Origin: Clostridia bacterium
GTDB lineage: Bacteria > Bacillota > Clostridia > SK-Y3
Direction of reading: 5' to 3'
NCBI GenBank assembly: GCA_007117465.1
Contig: SKGK01000021.1
Span: forward strand, 1-38,370
DNA: 38,370 nucleotides
How positions within the stretch are numbered: position 1 is the first letter of the stretch; each line of letters begins with the position of its first letter. The notes below the pieces were generated by a model. The model had not been told where the DNA came from, did no database searches, and saw nothing but the letters and a program-made list of their open reading frames with translations. Below, one piece after another: positions 18,793 through 28,018 of this stretch. The position numbers and the translations under genes are program-made.

Positions 18793-18963
18793 TTATTGGT
18801 TGTTCATTGAACGTTCTGCCATTTCAATTGCTTTCGTTACAATGTTACCACAATCTCTAGCACTTACACTTCCCCAGCCTTCTGTTTTGACTACGTCGTA
18901 AACACCAAGTTCTTTGGCAATTTCATACTTTAATTTATCTGACATAACCGAACGTCTGCTCAT
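18793..18963 (-). CDS. Alpha/beta-type small acid-soluble spore protein (absent from the supplied ORF track)
   Basis: Hand translation: MSRRSVMSDKLKYEIAKELGVYDVVKTEGWGSVSARDCGNIVTKAIEMAERSMNNQ*, 56 aa. KYEIAKELG (GPR-site-like) and GWGxVSxRDCGNIV are SASP signatures. Confidence 0.95.
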   Translation of the reverse strand: MSRRSVMSDKLKYEIAKELGVYDVVKTEGWGSVSARDCGNIVTKAIEMAERSMNNQ

Positions 18964-18997
18964 CGTGTATGCCTCCTTTTTTATAACATCCTTATTA

Positions 18998-19025
18998 TTA
19001 TTTGTAAGCCTCTACTCTTTTATAC
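18998..19025 (-). promoter_or_regulatory. Candidate sigma-G promoter for the SASP gene
   Basis: Minus strand GTATA (19025-19021), N16, CAAATAA (19004-18998), upstream of the ATG at 18963. Confidence 0.45.
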
Positions 19026-19046
19026 GCTTTGACTAACTGTCAAATA

Positions 19047-20438
19047 TTAAAGCGTTAGCACACCATTTGGCGTTTCTTTTAGCAGCAATATCTTTTCTTC
19101 CCTGCCATTTTCTGCATTAATATAAATCAAAAATTCTTTATCGTTAAAACTTCCTTTAAATTCATAACAAAGCACTTCTCTTTGTGATTCAAGCGGTATG
19201 ACTGTTAATCGCACCGAATTAATTTCAAGATTTGGATTTATCTTTTCCTGTGCCTCTTCCTCGGTAATATTGATTAGCGGTAGATTTCTATTAGGGTCAT
19301 GATTCATAATATACCCTTCGGCTTCATAGCCTAGTATTTCCCCATTATCCATAGCTACTTTTACTTTTACCAAATCCGTGTACATGACGATATCATTTTC
19401 TGTATACGCATAGTTAACCGTAACTACACCTGCACTTTGTAAATAGTAACTCTGTTTCATATTGTTAAGGCCTCTATCTGTTAAAAACGCTTGTGCTTTT
19501 TCCTCTACCTGTTCCATATTCATTGAAATTTTTTCAATGTTACGATTATCGAGCATCCACAGCACATGTCCTCCTTGTTTTGTGATATTGATGCTTACAC
19601 GCCTACCATTATTTCCTTCTTCACCAGCAGTAAATAAATATGTGTGGATTCTGCCATTGCCTTCACCTTTGTATTCAATATTTTGTGCGCGTTCTTTTCC
19701 TAAAAATTGTGCTGCTATTTTTTGGGCATCTTCACGTGTAATCTCTTTTTCCCCTTTTAAAAGCCTAGGCTCTCTTCTTTCAATATGGTCTGCGAAAGGC
19801 CCATCGTATATAAGCGCAGGATAATCTCTAAACTCTTTTTCAATGTTTTGCACTCCATTTACCACAATATTTTTAGATGCTTTAGCAAAGTGTCGATTCC
19901 CTTCTTTTCTAAGATCGCCAAATCTAAACGTACCACTATATAGCTCTCCTTGCAACTCATTTAACCCATTGCTAAGCACATTTGCATATTTTTGCATCTC
20001 TTCTAACTGCTTATAATCTTCATCGCTTACTTCTTCTCCATTCATTACTTTTCTCGCAAGACTATAGGTGTATTCTCCTACTTGATTTAAAAATCTAGAA
20101 GTCTTTTCTATTTGCAAATGAGAAATGGGTAGCTGGCCTAAGTTAGCTTGTGCAAATGCCGCTTTTCGCCATGTTTCCGATGCAATAAATTCCATTTGCG
20201 CTGGCGTTGTTACAAGCATCGCTTTTGCTAGTGATACTTCTACGTTTTCTACATATCCTACCATTTCATGAAAAGAACGATTATACTGATTGTTTACAAA
20301 ATTTTGAAAATCTAATGCCCTTTTATATTGATATATACCTACAGTAGCTACTAATGCTGTCACAACAATTACAATGCTGTACATTTTTTTGTCACTTAAT
20401 CTACGTTTAAAATCCAACAATTTACCTCTAATTGACAT
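19047..20438 (-). CDS. ypeB: Germination protein YpeB
   Basis: 463 aa. Single N-terminal TM segment, PepSY-like repeats (EKEITREDAQKIAAQFLG, NITEEEAQEKINPNLEI), located directly downstream of sleB. Confidence 0.92.
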   Translation of the reverse strand: MSIRGKLLDFKRRLSDKKMYSIVIVVTALVATVGIYQYKRALDFQNFVNNQYNRSFHEMVGYVENVEVSLAKAMLVTTPAQMEFIASETWRKAAFAQANLGQLPISHLQIEKTSRFLNQVGEYTYSLARKVMNGEEVSDEDYKQLEEMQKYANVLSNGLNELQGELYSGTFRFGDLRKEGNRHFAKASKNIVVNGVQNIEKEFRDYPALIYDGPFADHIERREPRLLKGEKEITREDAQKIAAQFLGKERAQNIEYKGEGNGRIHTYLFTAGEEGNNGRRVSINITKQGGHVLWMLDNRNIEKISMNMEQVEEKAQAFLTDRGLNNMKQSYYLQSAGVVTVNYAYTENDIVMYTDLVKVKVAMDNGEILGYEAEGYIMNHDPNRNLPLINITEEEAQEKINPNLEINSVRLTVIPLESQREVLCYEFKGSFNDKEFLIYINAENGREEKILLLKETPNGVLTL

Positions 20439-20502
20439 TTCTTCAGCTCCTTCTCTAGTTCTTGCTAATCACAACTTTTATTTTAAAAAAGTTTTTTAAA
20501 AA

Positions 20503-21036
20503 TCATTGTGCAAATACATGTTTACCAATGGTTTTAATCACTTCACGTGTATAAATCCACTCACTTGTCGTTTTTTCGGGATTATAATAGTAGATTGCTC
20601 CTCCACTTGGATCCCAACCATTCATCGCATCTTCACACGCCTTATATACCGTTGTATCTTCCGCAATGGGTGCATTTATTTGTCCATCCGCTACTGCTGT
20701 AAAGGCGCGCGGCTGATAAATCACCCCCGCAATTGTGTTAGGAAAAGACGGATGCTGTACACGATTTAAGATAACTGCTGCAACAGCTACCTGGCCTATG
20801 TAAGGCTCTCCTCTCGCTTCCCCGTTTACCGCTCTTGCTAACAACTGCATATCATGATTACGCTCTTGTTCTTGTGCATACGCACTTCTCATTACAGCTA
20901 CTTCTTTTTGTGAATCGATTATACTTTGAACTTTGAATCCTCTTTCCCATCTGTCATTACTAAAATTTGTATATAAAAGTGTAAAACTAATGCTGAGTAC
21001 AATGATGCTAAATACCAACTTGGCATACCTTTTCAT
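20503..21036 (-). CDS. sleB: Spore cortex-lytic enzyme SleB/CwlJ-type hydrolase
   Basis: 177 aa. LLARAVNGEARGEPYIGQVAVAAVILNRVQHPSFPNTIAGVIYQPRAFTAVADGQIN is the Hydrolase_2 signature. N-terminal TM/signal segment. Confidence 0.93.
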   Translation of the reverse strand: MKRYAKLVFSIIVLSISFTLLYTNFSNDRWERGFKVQSIIDSQKEVAVMRSAYAQEQERNHDMQLLARAVNGEARGEPYIGQVAVAAVILNRVQHPSFPNTIAGVIYQPRAFTAVADGQINAPIAEDTTVYKACEDAMNGWDPSGGAIYYYNPEKTTSEWIYTREVIKTIGKHVFAQ

Positions 21037-21059
21037 ACGCGGTTCTCTCCTTTTTTCAA

Positions 21060-21087
21060 AAATATGTTAACTTTTAAATCATCATGC
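21060..21087 (-). promoter_or_regulatory. Candidate sigma-G promoter for sleB-ypeB
   Basis: Minus strand GCATG (21087-21083), N16, CATATTT (21066-21060), close to the GNATR / CATNNTA consensus. Confidence 0.5.
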
Positions 21088-21205
21088 ACTCCTATTTTTT
21101 GTGTTTTTACAAAAAATATTCTCAACTGGGTAAACATCTATCATTTTGTCAAAGGAAAAATTTGGCTTTTGAAAAGTACGAAATACGCTAGGATGAGGTG
21201 CAAAA

Positions 21206-21460
21206 ATGACAAATGAACAATTTTAGCAATTGGTTATCACAGAACTAAAAGGGTTAAGGGAAGATGTTTCCTGGTTAAAACAAGACGTTAAAAGACTAGA
21301 AAATAAAGCAAATGTACTAGAGGGTAATATTAGAAGACAAGCTGTATTATACTATTTAGTGGGTATACGGCACTCGCTTATACCCACTTATCATATGCCT
21401 TATTCCGATCCTAATACTTGCACCCGATTAACATATGGATCTGCTGTCCCCTGTAGTTGA
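21206..21460 (+). pseudogene. Decayed small coiled-coil protein gene interrupted by an in-frame amber codon
   Basis: ATG at 21206 preceded by GATGAGGTG reads MTNEQF-TAG(21224-21226)-QLVITELKGLREDVSWLKQDVKRLENKANVLEGNIRRQA..., continuing in the same frame. Confidence 0.6.
21358..21388 (-). terminator. Stem-loop downstream of the PLP decarboxylase gene
   Basis: AGTGGGTATA (21358-21367) / TATACCCACT (21379-21388) perfect inverted repeat near the stop at 21400. The T-tract is weak. Confidence 0.5.
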
Positions 21461-22857
21461 CACTGTTCTTCTTTTAGAATGTTTACATAATCAATGATAT
21501 CTTTGGTAATTTTTTCTCCTGGGCACACAACAGGAATTCCCGGTGGATACGCCATAATCATTTCCGCAGATATCTCACCTGCTGCCTCTCTTAGCAAAAT
21601 AGTCTTTTTGTGACTATAAAAAGCATCCCTTGGACTTACAATAAGTTGTGGTTTGTACGGTAAACGCGTCGCATTACGGACTTCTTTCACACCTGTTTTA
21701 TGTGCAATATCTTTTAATGCATTAACAAGCGCTTGTACGTCTTCTTTGGTGTCACCAATACTAATAATGGCAAGTATATTATAAAGGTCTGACATTTCAA
21801 TTTGTATATTATATTCTCTTCTTAGTTTTTTCTCCATCTCAAATCCTGTATACCCTAATTGCATTACATTAATACCTAGTTTGGTTTCGTCAAAGTCATA
21901 GCACCCTACCTCTCCAATCAATTCCTTGCCAAAAGCACGAAGACCTTCAGTCTGATTAATTTGCTCTCTTGCCCATCGCACTAATTCTAACGTGTTCTCT
22001 AGCAAGTCTGCACCTTGTATCGCCATCTGTTTTCTTGCAACATCCAAAGAAGACATAAGAACATACGATGCACTTGTCGTATACGTAAGATTGATAACTT
22101 GTTTGATTTTTTCAGGCGGGATAATATTGCCGCGTGTAAGTAGTATCGAACTTTGTGTCATGGATCCTGCCGTCTTATGTAAGCTTACAGCGCTCATATC
22201 AGCGCCTACTTCCATTGCTGTTAGGGGGAAATCATCGTGAAATGACATATGTCCTCCATGCGCTTCATCTGCTAACACCGCCATATGATGTCGATGCGCA
22301 ATACGCACAATAGACTTTAAGTCACTTGAAACCCCATAGTAAGTTGGATTAATAACAAATAGTGCTTTTGCATAAGGATGATCTTTGATTGCTTTTTTTA
22401 CACTTTGTTCACTGATTCCCATCGCAGTACCAAAACGTTCATCAATCTCTGGTTGGATATACACGGGTACAGCACCGCTTAAAATTAATCCTCCAATAGT
22501 AGATTTATGTGCATTTCTTGGCATAATAATTTCATCTCCAGGTTCACAAGTACTTAAAATCATTGCCTGTACACCTGCGGTAGTACCGTTTACTAAAAAA
22601 TAAGCATCTTGCGCACTAAATGCTTGGGCACACAATCTTTCTGCCTCCATGATGACACCAATAGGATTGCAAGCATTATCTAAGTCCTCCATGCCATTTA
22701 CATCCATTTGTAGTACTCGCTCTCCTACATAGTTGCGAAATTCTTCTAATCCCCTCCCTTGTTTATGCCCTGGTACATGAAAAGGAATAATTTTATTATC
22801 TACATATGCTTTAACCGCATCAAAAAGCGGTGTTTTCTTTTGTTCTAGTCCTCTCAT
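21400..22857 (-). CDS. PLP-dependent Orn/Lys/Arg decarboxylase family protein
   Basis: 485 aa. FHVPGHKQGRG, LVNGTTAGVQAMI, ADEAHGGHMSFH, SLHKTAGSMTQSS, AYPPGIPVVCPGE. Confidence 0.95.
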   Translation of the reverse strand: MRGLEQKKTPLFDAVKAYVDNKIIPFHVPGHKQGRGLEEFRNYVGERVLQMDVNGMEDLDNACNPIGVIMEAERLCAQAFSAQDAYFLVNGTTAGVQAMILSTCEPGDEIIMPRNAHKSTIGGLILSGAVPVYIQPEIDERFGTAMGISEQSVKKAIKDHPYAKALFVINPTYYGVSSDLKSIVRIAHRHHMAVLADEAHGGHMSFHDDFPLTAMEVGADMSAVSLHKTAGSMTQSSILLTRGNIIPPEKIKQVINLTYTTSASYVLMSSLDVARKQMAIQGADLLENTLELVRWAREQINQTEGLRAFGKELIGEVGCYDFDETKLGINVMQLGYTGFEMEKKLRREYNIQIEMSDLYNILAIISIGDTKEDVQALVNALKDIAHKTGVKEVRNATRLPYKPQLIVSPRDAFYSHKKTILLREAAGEISAEMIMAYPPGIPVVCPGEKITKDIIDYVNILKEEQCQLQGTADPYVNRVQVLGSE

Positions 22858-22988
22858 CTTCTTCTCTCCTATTAGCCTTTTATATAAAAATCAATTTATT
22901 CGCGACCCACTATCCACTATCAAATTATATGTTATTTGCACATAATATTCAACCATAATATCATAATATCTAAAATTTTTGCAGAATA

Positions 22989-23015
22989 AAAAGCACCCAC
23001 CATGCGGATGCTTTT
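22989..23015 (-). terminator. Rho-independent terminator after spoIIR
   Basis: AAAAGCACCC / GGATGCTTTT hairpin with one wobble, T-rich tail, just after the stop at 23041. Confidence 0.75.
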
Positions 23016-23040
23016 ATTTCATACATAATGTTAAACCTAT

Positions 23041-23691
23041 TTATTCTGTCGTGTTAAATGCCGCTTGTATTCTTGTTCTTGAATTTTGCCACCATTCAAC
23101 AACTTTGAATTTTATAACAACAGGAATTTCAGCATTCATATCTGCATTAGCTATCAATTTGTATTCTTCTTCCGTAAGAGTCTGCTTAATCACTTGTTTC
23201 GCTTCCTCGGACATTTCGCCTTGCGCGGCATCAATAAAACATAATGGCGGGAAAAGTACACACCACCAGTTGTCTCCCTCACCTTCTCCAATTACGACAC
23301 GTAGCGCCTCATATTCTCCCGCTGGCAATGTCACCGTCCCATACTTTCTAGTAGGGAATGGATAAACCCCTAATAAAATTTTTGTATGATATTCTTTTCC
23401 CCATCGCTTAATTTCCGCATTAGCTATTTGTAAAATATAGTCCATATTTTGAAGAATGATTTCCCTGTTTTGATCTATGTTTCCTGTCTCATCAAAAAGA
23501 TGCTTTGTCTCTTGGATTATATGAATTTTTACACTTTCTTTTAGCGCTTGATCTTTAGGAGTATTACTATTGGCAACCACATGAAAACGAATTAGACTAT
23601 GCGCTAAATTAGCCTGTACATTCTGTGAATAATTGCTAATATAAATGGTTACAATCAATCCAATCACTACTGCTAATATTATTTTTTTCAT
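23041..23691 (-). CDS. spoIIR: Stage II sporulation protein R
   Basis: LIRFHVVANSNTPKDQALKESVKIHI and EYEALRVVIGEGEGDNWWCVLFPPLCFID are diagnostic. ORF open to 23715, but MKKIILAV at 23691 has the strong SD GGGGAGG. Confidence 0.96.
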   Translation of the reverse strand: MKKIILAVVIGLIVTIYISNYSQNVQANLAHSLIRFHVVANSNTPKDQALKESVKIHIIQETKHLFDETGNIDQNREIILQNMDYILQIANAEIKRWGKEYHTKILLGVYPFPTRKYGTVTLPAGEYEALRVVIGEGEGDNWWCVLFPPLCFIDAAQGEMSEEAKQVIKQTLTEEEYKLIANADMNAEIPVVIKFKVVEWWQNSRTRIQAAFNTTE

Positions 23692-23785
23692 CAAATACCT
23701 CCCCTTATTTTGCATTCTTACAAAGTAAGTATTAACATAAATAAGAGGAAATATACATTTTATCCTCGGAAGCTAAGACCACTGT

Positions 23786-24547
23786 TTATCGTGAAGCTAG
23801 CCAGTTTGTAGCATATTCTAAGTCAGAAGGTTTATCTACATCATTTGCAAGCTCTGGATATGTGCTCACAATAACTCTTGCATCAATCTTAAAAATTTTA
23901 GAAAATCTTTTTTGCGCTTGTTCAAGAGATAACCTTTTCAATGCTAATCGTATCAATATTCCCACGCCTAATACTTTTGCCATTTTAAATGGGTTTTTAC
24001 GATATGAAATAATTTGCTGTGCTTTTTCACTACATTTTTTAGGAACCTCTGCATGAATATAAAATAAATTGCCTCCCGTAAAGGCACCTTCTTTAAGCGT
24101 TACATAAGTCCTTACAATACCAGAAAATTTTTGCTCATTTTGATGCTTTTCAACGACAGGATAACATAATGCCGCGCCTGTTTGCTGCGATGTTTGCACA
24201 AAGTCTGCGATTGCTTGGTGTGTAATCATGGGAATATCGCTTGTACATACTAATACTTCTTTCTCTTTCCCTAGTTTGTTTACTCCTTTGATTGCATTTT
24301 CAATGATGCTACCTTGTCCTTCAACAATATAATCTACACCTCTATCAATCAAATGATTTAGTTTGTCAGCACATCCCACTACCGCAATATGTTCAATAAA
24401 GTCACATTGCCTAAGCTTTTCAATAATGTATTCAATCATGCTTTTTCCATTTACATCTAGAAGCGCCTTAATATTCGTACCTAAGTCACTTTTGTCTGCT
24501 CCTGCTAAAATAAGTGCATTTACCTTCTTAATCACTGTTTCTCCCAC
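23786..24547 (-). CDS. MobA-like/NTP transferase domain protein
   Basis: 253 aa. VNALILAGADKSDLGTNIKALLDVNGKSMIEYIIEKL, VLVCTSDIPMI. GTG start directly abutting the GntR stop. Confidence 0.85.
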   Translation of the reverse strand: MGETVIKKVNALILAGADKSDLGTNIKALLDVNGKSMIEYIIEKLRQCDFIEHIAVVGCADKLNHLIDRGVDYIVEGQGSIIENAIKGVNKLGKEKEVLVCTSDIPMITHQAIADFVQTSQQTGAALCYPVVEKHQNEQKFSGIVRTYVTLKEGAFTGGNLFYIHAEVPKKCSEKAQQIISYRKNPFKMAKVLGVGILIRLALKRLSLEQAQKRFSKIFKIDARVIVSTYPELANDVDKPSDLEYATNWLASR

Positions 24548-25255
24548 CTATCTTTTATTTTTATTTTTTGTAAAATATGTTGTCATTGTTTCTTGCTGGT
24601 TATTTATATGAATCCCTGCTAAGCTTTCTGCATAAATGCCATCCCTTTTTTTAAGAGCGTCATAAATGTCTTGATGTTCTTTTACTAATTCTTTTGGACT
24701 ACTATAGTCTTTAAGGTATACTACTCTAAAACGGTGAATCTGGTCTTTCAAATTGGTTGCAATATGCACTAACTTTTCATTACGTGATGCCTTATAAATA
24801 AGCTCGTGAAATTCAACATCTTTTTTAATCAGTCCTTGCACATTGTTTTTCTCCATATTCTGCGCAAATTGTTGTATGTTATTCTTAATATTATTTAGCT
24901 CCTCTTCGGTAATTCTCTCTGCTGCAAGCTTTGTGGCAAGTCCATCTAATGAACTTCTTATCTCTAGTACATCAATAATATCTTTTACCGATAGTTCTGC
25001 TACATGTGCACCTTTGCGTGGTATCATAACAACAAGGCCTTCTAATTCTAATTTGCGGATAGCTTCTCTTACCGGTGTCCTACTTACCCCCATCTTTTCT
25101 GCAAATTGAATCTCCATAAGCCTCTCTCCTGGCTTTAACTCACCCATGATAATTGCTTGTCTCAGTGATTCAAATATCACTTCTCTTAACGGCTTATAAT
25201 CATTAAAATTAATATTGGATAATTTTCCTGGCATTCTTTTATCTCTCCCCATCAT
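24548..25255 (-). CDS. GntR family transcriptional regulator (FadR/FCD subfamily)
   Basis: 235 aa. LRQAIIMGELKPGERLMEIQFAEKMGVSRTPVREAIRKLELEGLVVMIPRKGAHVAELS wHTH followed by an FCD ligand domain. Confidence 0.95.
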   Translation of the reverse strand: MMGRDKRMPGKLSNINFNDYKPLREVIFESLRQAIIMGELKPGERLMEIQFAEKMGVSRTPVREAIRKLELEGLVVMIPRKGAHVAELSVKDIIDVLEIRSSLDGLATKLAAERITEEELNNIKNNIQQFAQNMEKNNVQGLIKKDVEFHELIYKASRNEKLVHIATNLKDQIHRFRVVYLKDYSSPKELVKEHQDIYDALKKRDGIYAESLAGIHINNQQETMTTYFTKNKNKR

Positions 25256-26117
25256 TACTTTGATACGTTTTCACTACGAAAACTTCTTTAACAATCTTTC
25301 TTAGCTTCATTACTGCCTTTTGTGCACATATATCGTTTCCAAAAACACCTATTACAGTAGGCCCACTACCACTCATAATTGCATTAAGTGCTTCACTACC
25401 TAACATAACATTTTTAATTCTATTTACGATTCGATGCTCTTTTGCCGTTACTGCTTCAAGTACATTATGCATTCTCTTAGCAATTCCAATAATGTCTTGA
25501 TTATAAATGGCATCGATGGCGCCATCTGTATCGGGTCTGTTTACAATTCTATCTAGTTGTAATTGCTTGTACACCTGCAAAGTAGAAACACTTATGGGTG
25601 GTTTTGCTAATACAATTGTCGTGGGCGGCATTGCTGGAAGCCTAGTGAGAACATCCCCTATCCCTTCTGCTAATGCAGTACCACCCATTATACAGTATGG
25701 CACATCTGCACCTAATTGCTTACCCATATGCATAAGCTCACTCTCTGATAGTCTCGTTTCATATATGCTGTTTAAGGCTATTAAGACTGCTGCCGCGTCT
25801 GTGCTTCCTCCTGCTAAGCCTGCAGACACTGGAATATTTTTGTAAATATCAATGTGTAAACCTTCATTTTTTATAGCCGTATGCTCATAAAACACTTGCG
25901 CAGCTTGATAAGCTATATTTTTATTCCCCGTAGGTAAATACGATAAGTTCGTACACATAGTAATATAACCATTTTGATTACAATTTAATTTTATAATATC
26001 ATATAAATCTACTGTTTGCATAATCATTTTAACATCGTGATAACCATCAGGTCTTTTGCGTAACACATCTAACGTTAAATTAATTTTAGCCCTGGCCTTT
26101 ATTTCCATATTATTCAA
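25239..26117 (-). CDS. ispE: 4-diphosphocytidyl-2-C-methyl-D-erythritol kinase
   Basis: 292 aa. AKINLTLDVLRKRPDGYHDVKMIMQTVDL, IPVSAGLAGGSTDAAAVL, MSGSGPTVIGVF. Confidence 0.97.
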   Translation of the reverse strand: MNNMEIKARAKINLTLDVLRKRPDGYHDVKMIMQTVDLYDIIKLNCNQNGYITMCTNLSYLPTGNKNIAYQAAQVFYEHTAIKNEGLHIDIYKNIPVSAGLAGGSTDAAAVLIALNSIYETRLSESELMHMGKQLGADVPYCIMGGTALAEGIGDVLTRLPAMPPTTIVLAKPPISVSTLQVYKQLQLDRIVNRPDTDGAIDAIYNQDIIGIAKRMHNVLEAVTAKEHRIVNRIKNVMLGSEALNAIMSGSGPTVIGVFGNDICAQKAVMKLRKIVKEVFVVKTYQSNDGER

Positions 26118-26212
26118 ATTCTCACCGCCCTTTAGGAACTAAGTATATTATATACAAAATACTGTATACTTTCAAATGTTTTTTATTATGAAACAAAAAA
26201 ATTACTCATAAT

Positions 26213-26271
26213 TTTAGGGACAGCTTTTTAGTCACACTCAAATCACATGTGAAAAAACAGCTGTCCCTAAA
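26213..26271. repeat. REP/REPIN-like palindromic intergenic element
   Basis: TTTAGGGACAGCT (26213-26225) / AGCTGTCCCTAAA (26259-26271), perfect 13-bp arms, with an inner imperfect TTTTTAGTCACA/TGTGAAAAAA pairing. Confidence 0.6.
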
Positions 26272-26291
26272 TACTATCTAAAAATTTTTAT

Positions 26292-27860
26292 TTATTTTCG
26301 CCTTTTAGGAATAATTAGTTGATACCCTTGAGCTAATGACGCATTTTCACTAATTTCATTAATGCTAGTAATTTCTTGTATTGTCGTGCTATATCTTTTG
26401 GCAATATCCCAAAGCGTATCATTACGTTGTACAAAATAAATTACAATACTAGGCTTTACTCCAGCTTCTTCAATTTTGCCTACTTCTGCGTCTGCCTCTG
26501 TAATCAACTCTACTTGTGAAGTTTTAATGACTTTAGAGGCAACGCTTAGAATATATCGAATTTCTATTTCAGAAGCTGCATTCATGCTATAACTAAAATG
26601 CTCTACTTCTACTTTAATATCACACGCCATCTCATTTGTCACACCTGGTGCATCTACACTGTATTCAAAGGGCACTTCTTGTTTGTAACTATATATGGGG
26701 TTTTCTTCGTTATCTGCTAGATATAAAATATATGTATCAATAATACCCTCTACCTTTATTTTTTCATTTTCAACAACAGATTCTGTCACATAAGGCTTTG
26801 TAATGATATTATATATTTGTACAACGTCTGGAATATCAATAGGCATGGTAATAATTTCTTTTACGGTAGATTGTTCTTTACTGTCTTGCAAAATTTCATC
26901 AATTGCACATGTATTACTTTGAGTTTTAATACATGCATCAGGACTATAGGCATCTATTACTACATCTAAAGATACCTGTTCACTCGCTCTTGTATTGATT
27001 TTTAAAGTACTTTCAATATTCAGCATCCGTATATCACCATCACCATCTTCTTTTAATTGATAGTAGACGTCTTCAAGTGTATACTCTAACTCGCAAAGCA
27101 TTTCTTCTGTTACCCCTTCTAGGTCCACAATCTCAGTAAAGGGCATTTCATGCTCCATAAATTGAATCGAGTTATTATCCATATCCGCAATATACAGACA
27201 ACAGATGCTCATTTCACCCTTTACAATTACTTTATTGCTAATAAGTTTCATATCCTTGCTCGTAATCTTCGCATCTAACTTTAAAAGATCTTTGATTGAT
27301 GGTTTACCCGCAGGTATTTCTAAATCTTCTTTAATTATAAATGTAGCATCTTTTTCACCCACAATATTATATGCCTTTACGTTTTTTCTGAGCACTTCAA
27401 CGTCTTTTTCGCCAGAAATGCCTGTAACCAAATCAATACCCTTATCACACACCACTTTACAGTTAATAGCTACAACTGCTTTTATATTTAATTTTCTCTC
27501 ATTTAGCATTTCAAATTCAATATGCTCTACGTCACTTTCTATTTGTGCCTTCATCGTATCATCTGTATTTTTCATTTCGATTGTATTGGTAAAATTGCAA
27601 TTCGTATAGATGCTCTTTATAGGTTCTTCTGACTGCTCAGGTACATATAATATTTTAAAATTTACTACACCACTTACCATTACCTTGTCTTGTTGAACTT
27701 GTTTATCCGTAATGGTAGCAATACCATCTGCTTGTAGAATTCTAAAAATATCTGGTTTCACATCGGGTACAATAATATCTCCTTCTACCAATGTTTGTGA
27801 AAAAGCTTCTCCTACTAATTGATTTATCGTGATTTGTTGTTTAGAAAGTTCCAAACTCAT
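26292..27860 (-). CDS. DUF3794 (SPOCS) and LysM protein, SipL-like
   Basis: 522 aa. Repeated SPOCS-type segments (EGDIIVPDVKPDIFRILQADG..., KVIVKGEMSICCLYIAD, EKIKVEGIIDTYILYLAD). C-terminal LysM (YFVQRNDTLWDIAKRYSTTIQEITSINEISENASLAQGYQLIIP). Confidence 0.93.
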   Translation of the reverse strand: MSLELSKQQITINQLVGEAFSQTLVEGDIIVPDVKPDIFRILQADGIATITDKQVQQDKVMVSGVVNFKILYVPEQSEEPIKSIYTNCNFTNTIEMKNTDDTMKAQIESDVEHIEFEMLNERKLNIKAVVAINCKVVCDKGIDLVTGISGEKDVEVLRKNVKAYNIVGEKDATFIIKEDLEIPAGKPSIKDLLKLDAKITSKDMKLISNKVIVKGEMSICCLYIADMDNNSIQFMEHEMPFTEIVDLEGVTEEMLCELEYTLEDVYYQLKEDGDGDIRMLNIESTLKINTRASEQVSLDVVIDAYSPDACIKTQSNTCAIDEILQDSKEQSTVKEIITMPIDIPDVVQIYNIITKPYVTESVVENEKIKVEGIIDTYILYLADNEENPIYSYKQEVPFEYSVDAPGVTNEMACDIKVEVEHFSYSMNAASEIEIRYILSVASKVIKTSQVELITEADAEVGKIEEAGVKPSIVIYFVQRNDTLWDIAKRYSTTIQEITSINEISENASLAQGYQLIIPKRRK

Positions 27861-27987
27861 ATCCCTTACCCTCCCTTTTTAAAATATGCTTATAACTTAA
27901 GATTTTACAATTATATATGTTACACTATGTAATATATATTAAGGACAGGGTAACTTTATGACAAAAAATCTTACTAAAAGTTAAAAA

Positions 27988-28012
27988 TAAAAAAGGCGCA
28001 TTCGCGCCTTTT
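27988..28012 (-). terminator. Terminator after veg
   Basis: AAAAAGGCGC attc GCGCCTTTTT, with further outer arms AAAAGTTA (27976-27983) / TAACTTTT (28013-28020). Confidence 0.85.
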
Positions 28013-28018
28013 TAACTT

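Noticed and set aside
19024-19055. Imperfect inverted repeat ACGCTTTGAC...GTCAAATATTAAAGCGT after ypeB as a terminator or operator
   Set aside because: Bulged stem, no U-tract, overlaps the SASP promoter region. Not strong enough to call.
19462-19824. 120 aa plus-strand ORF opposite ypeB, and similar plus-strand ORFs (22979..23365, 25507..25845, 27205..27609)
   Set aside because: Antisense shadows of confidently identified minus-strand genes, with no domain signatures.
27940-27965. TTAAGGACAGGGTAACTTTATGACA as a half copy of the 26213 palindrome
   Set aside because: Only about 9-10 nt are shared and there is no second arm. Could be chance.
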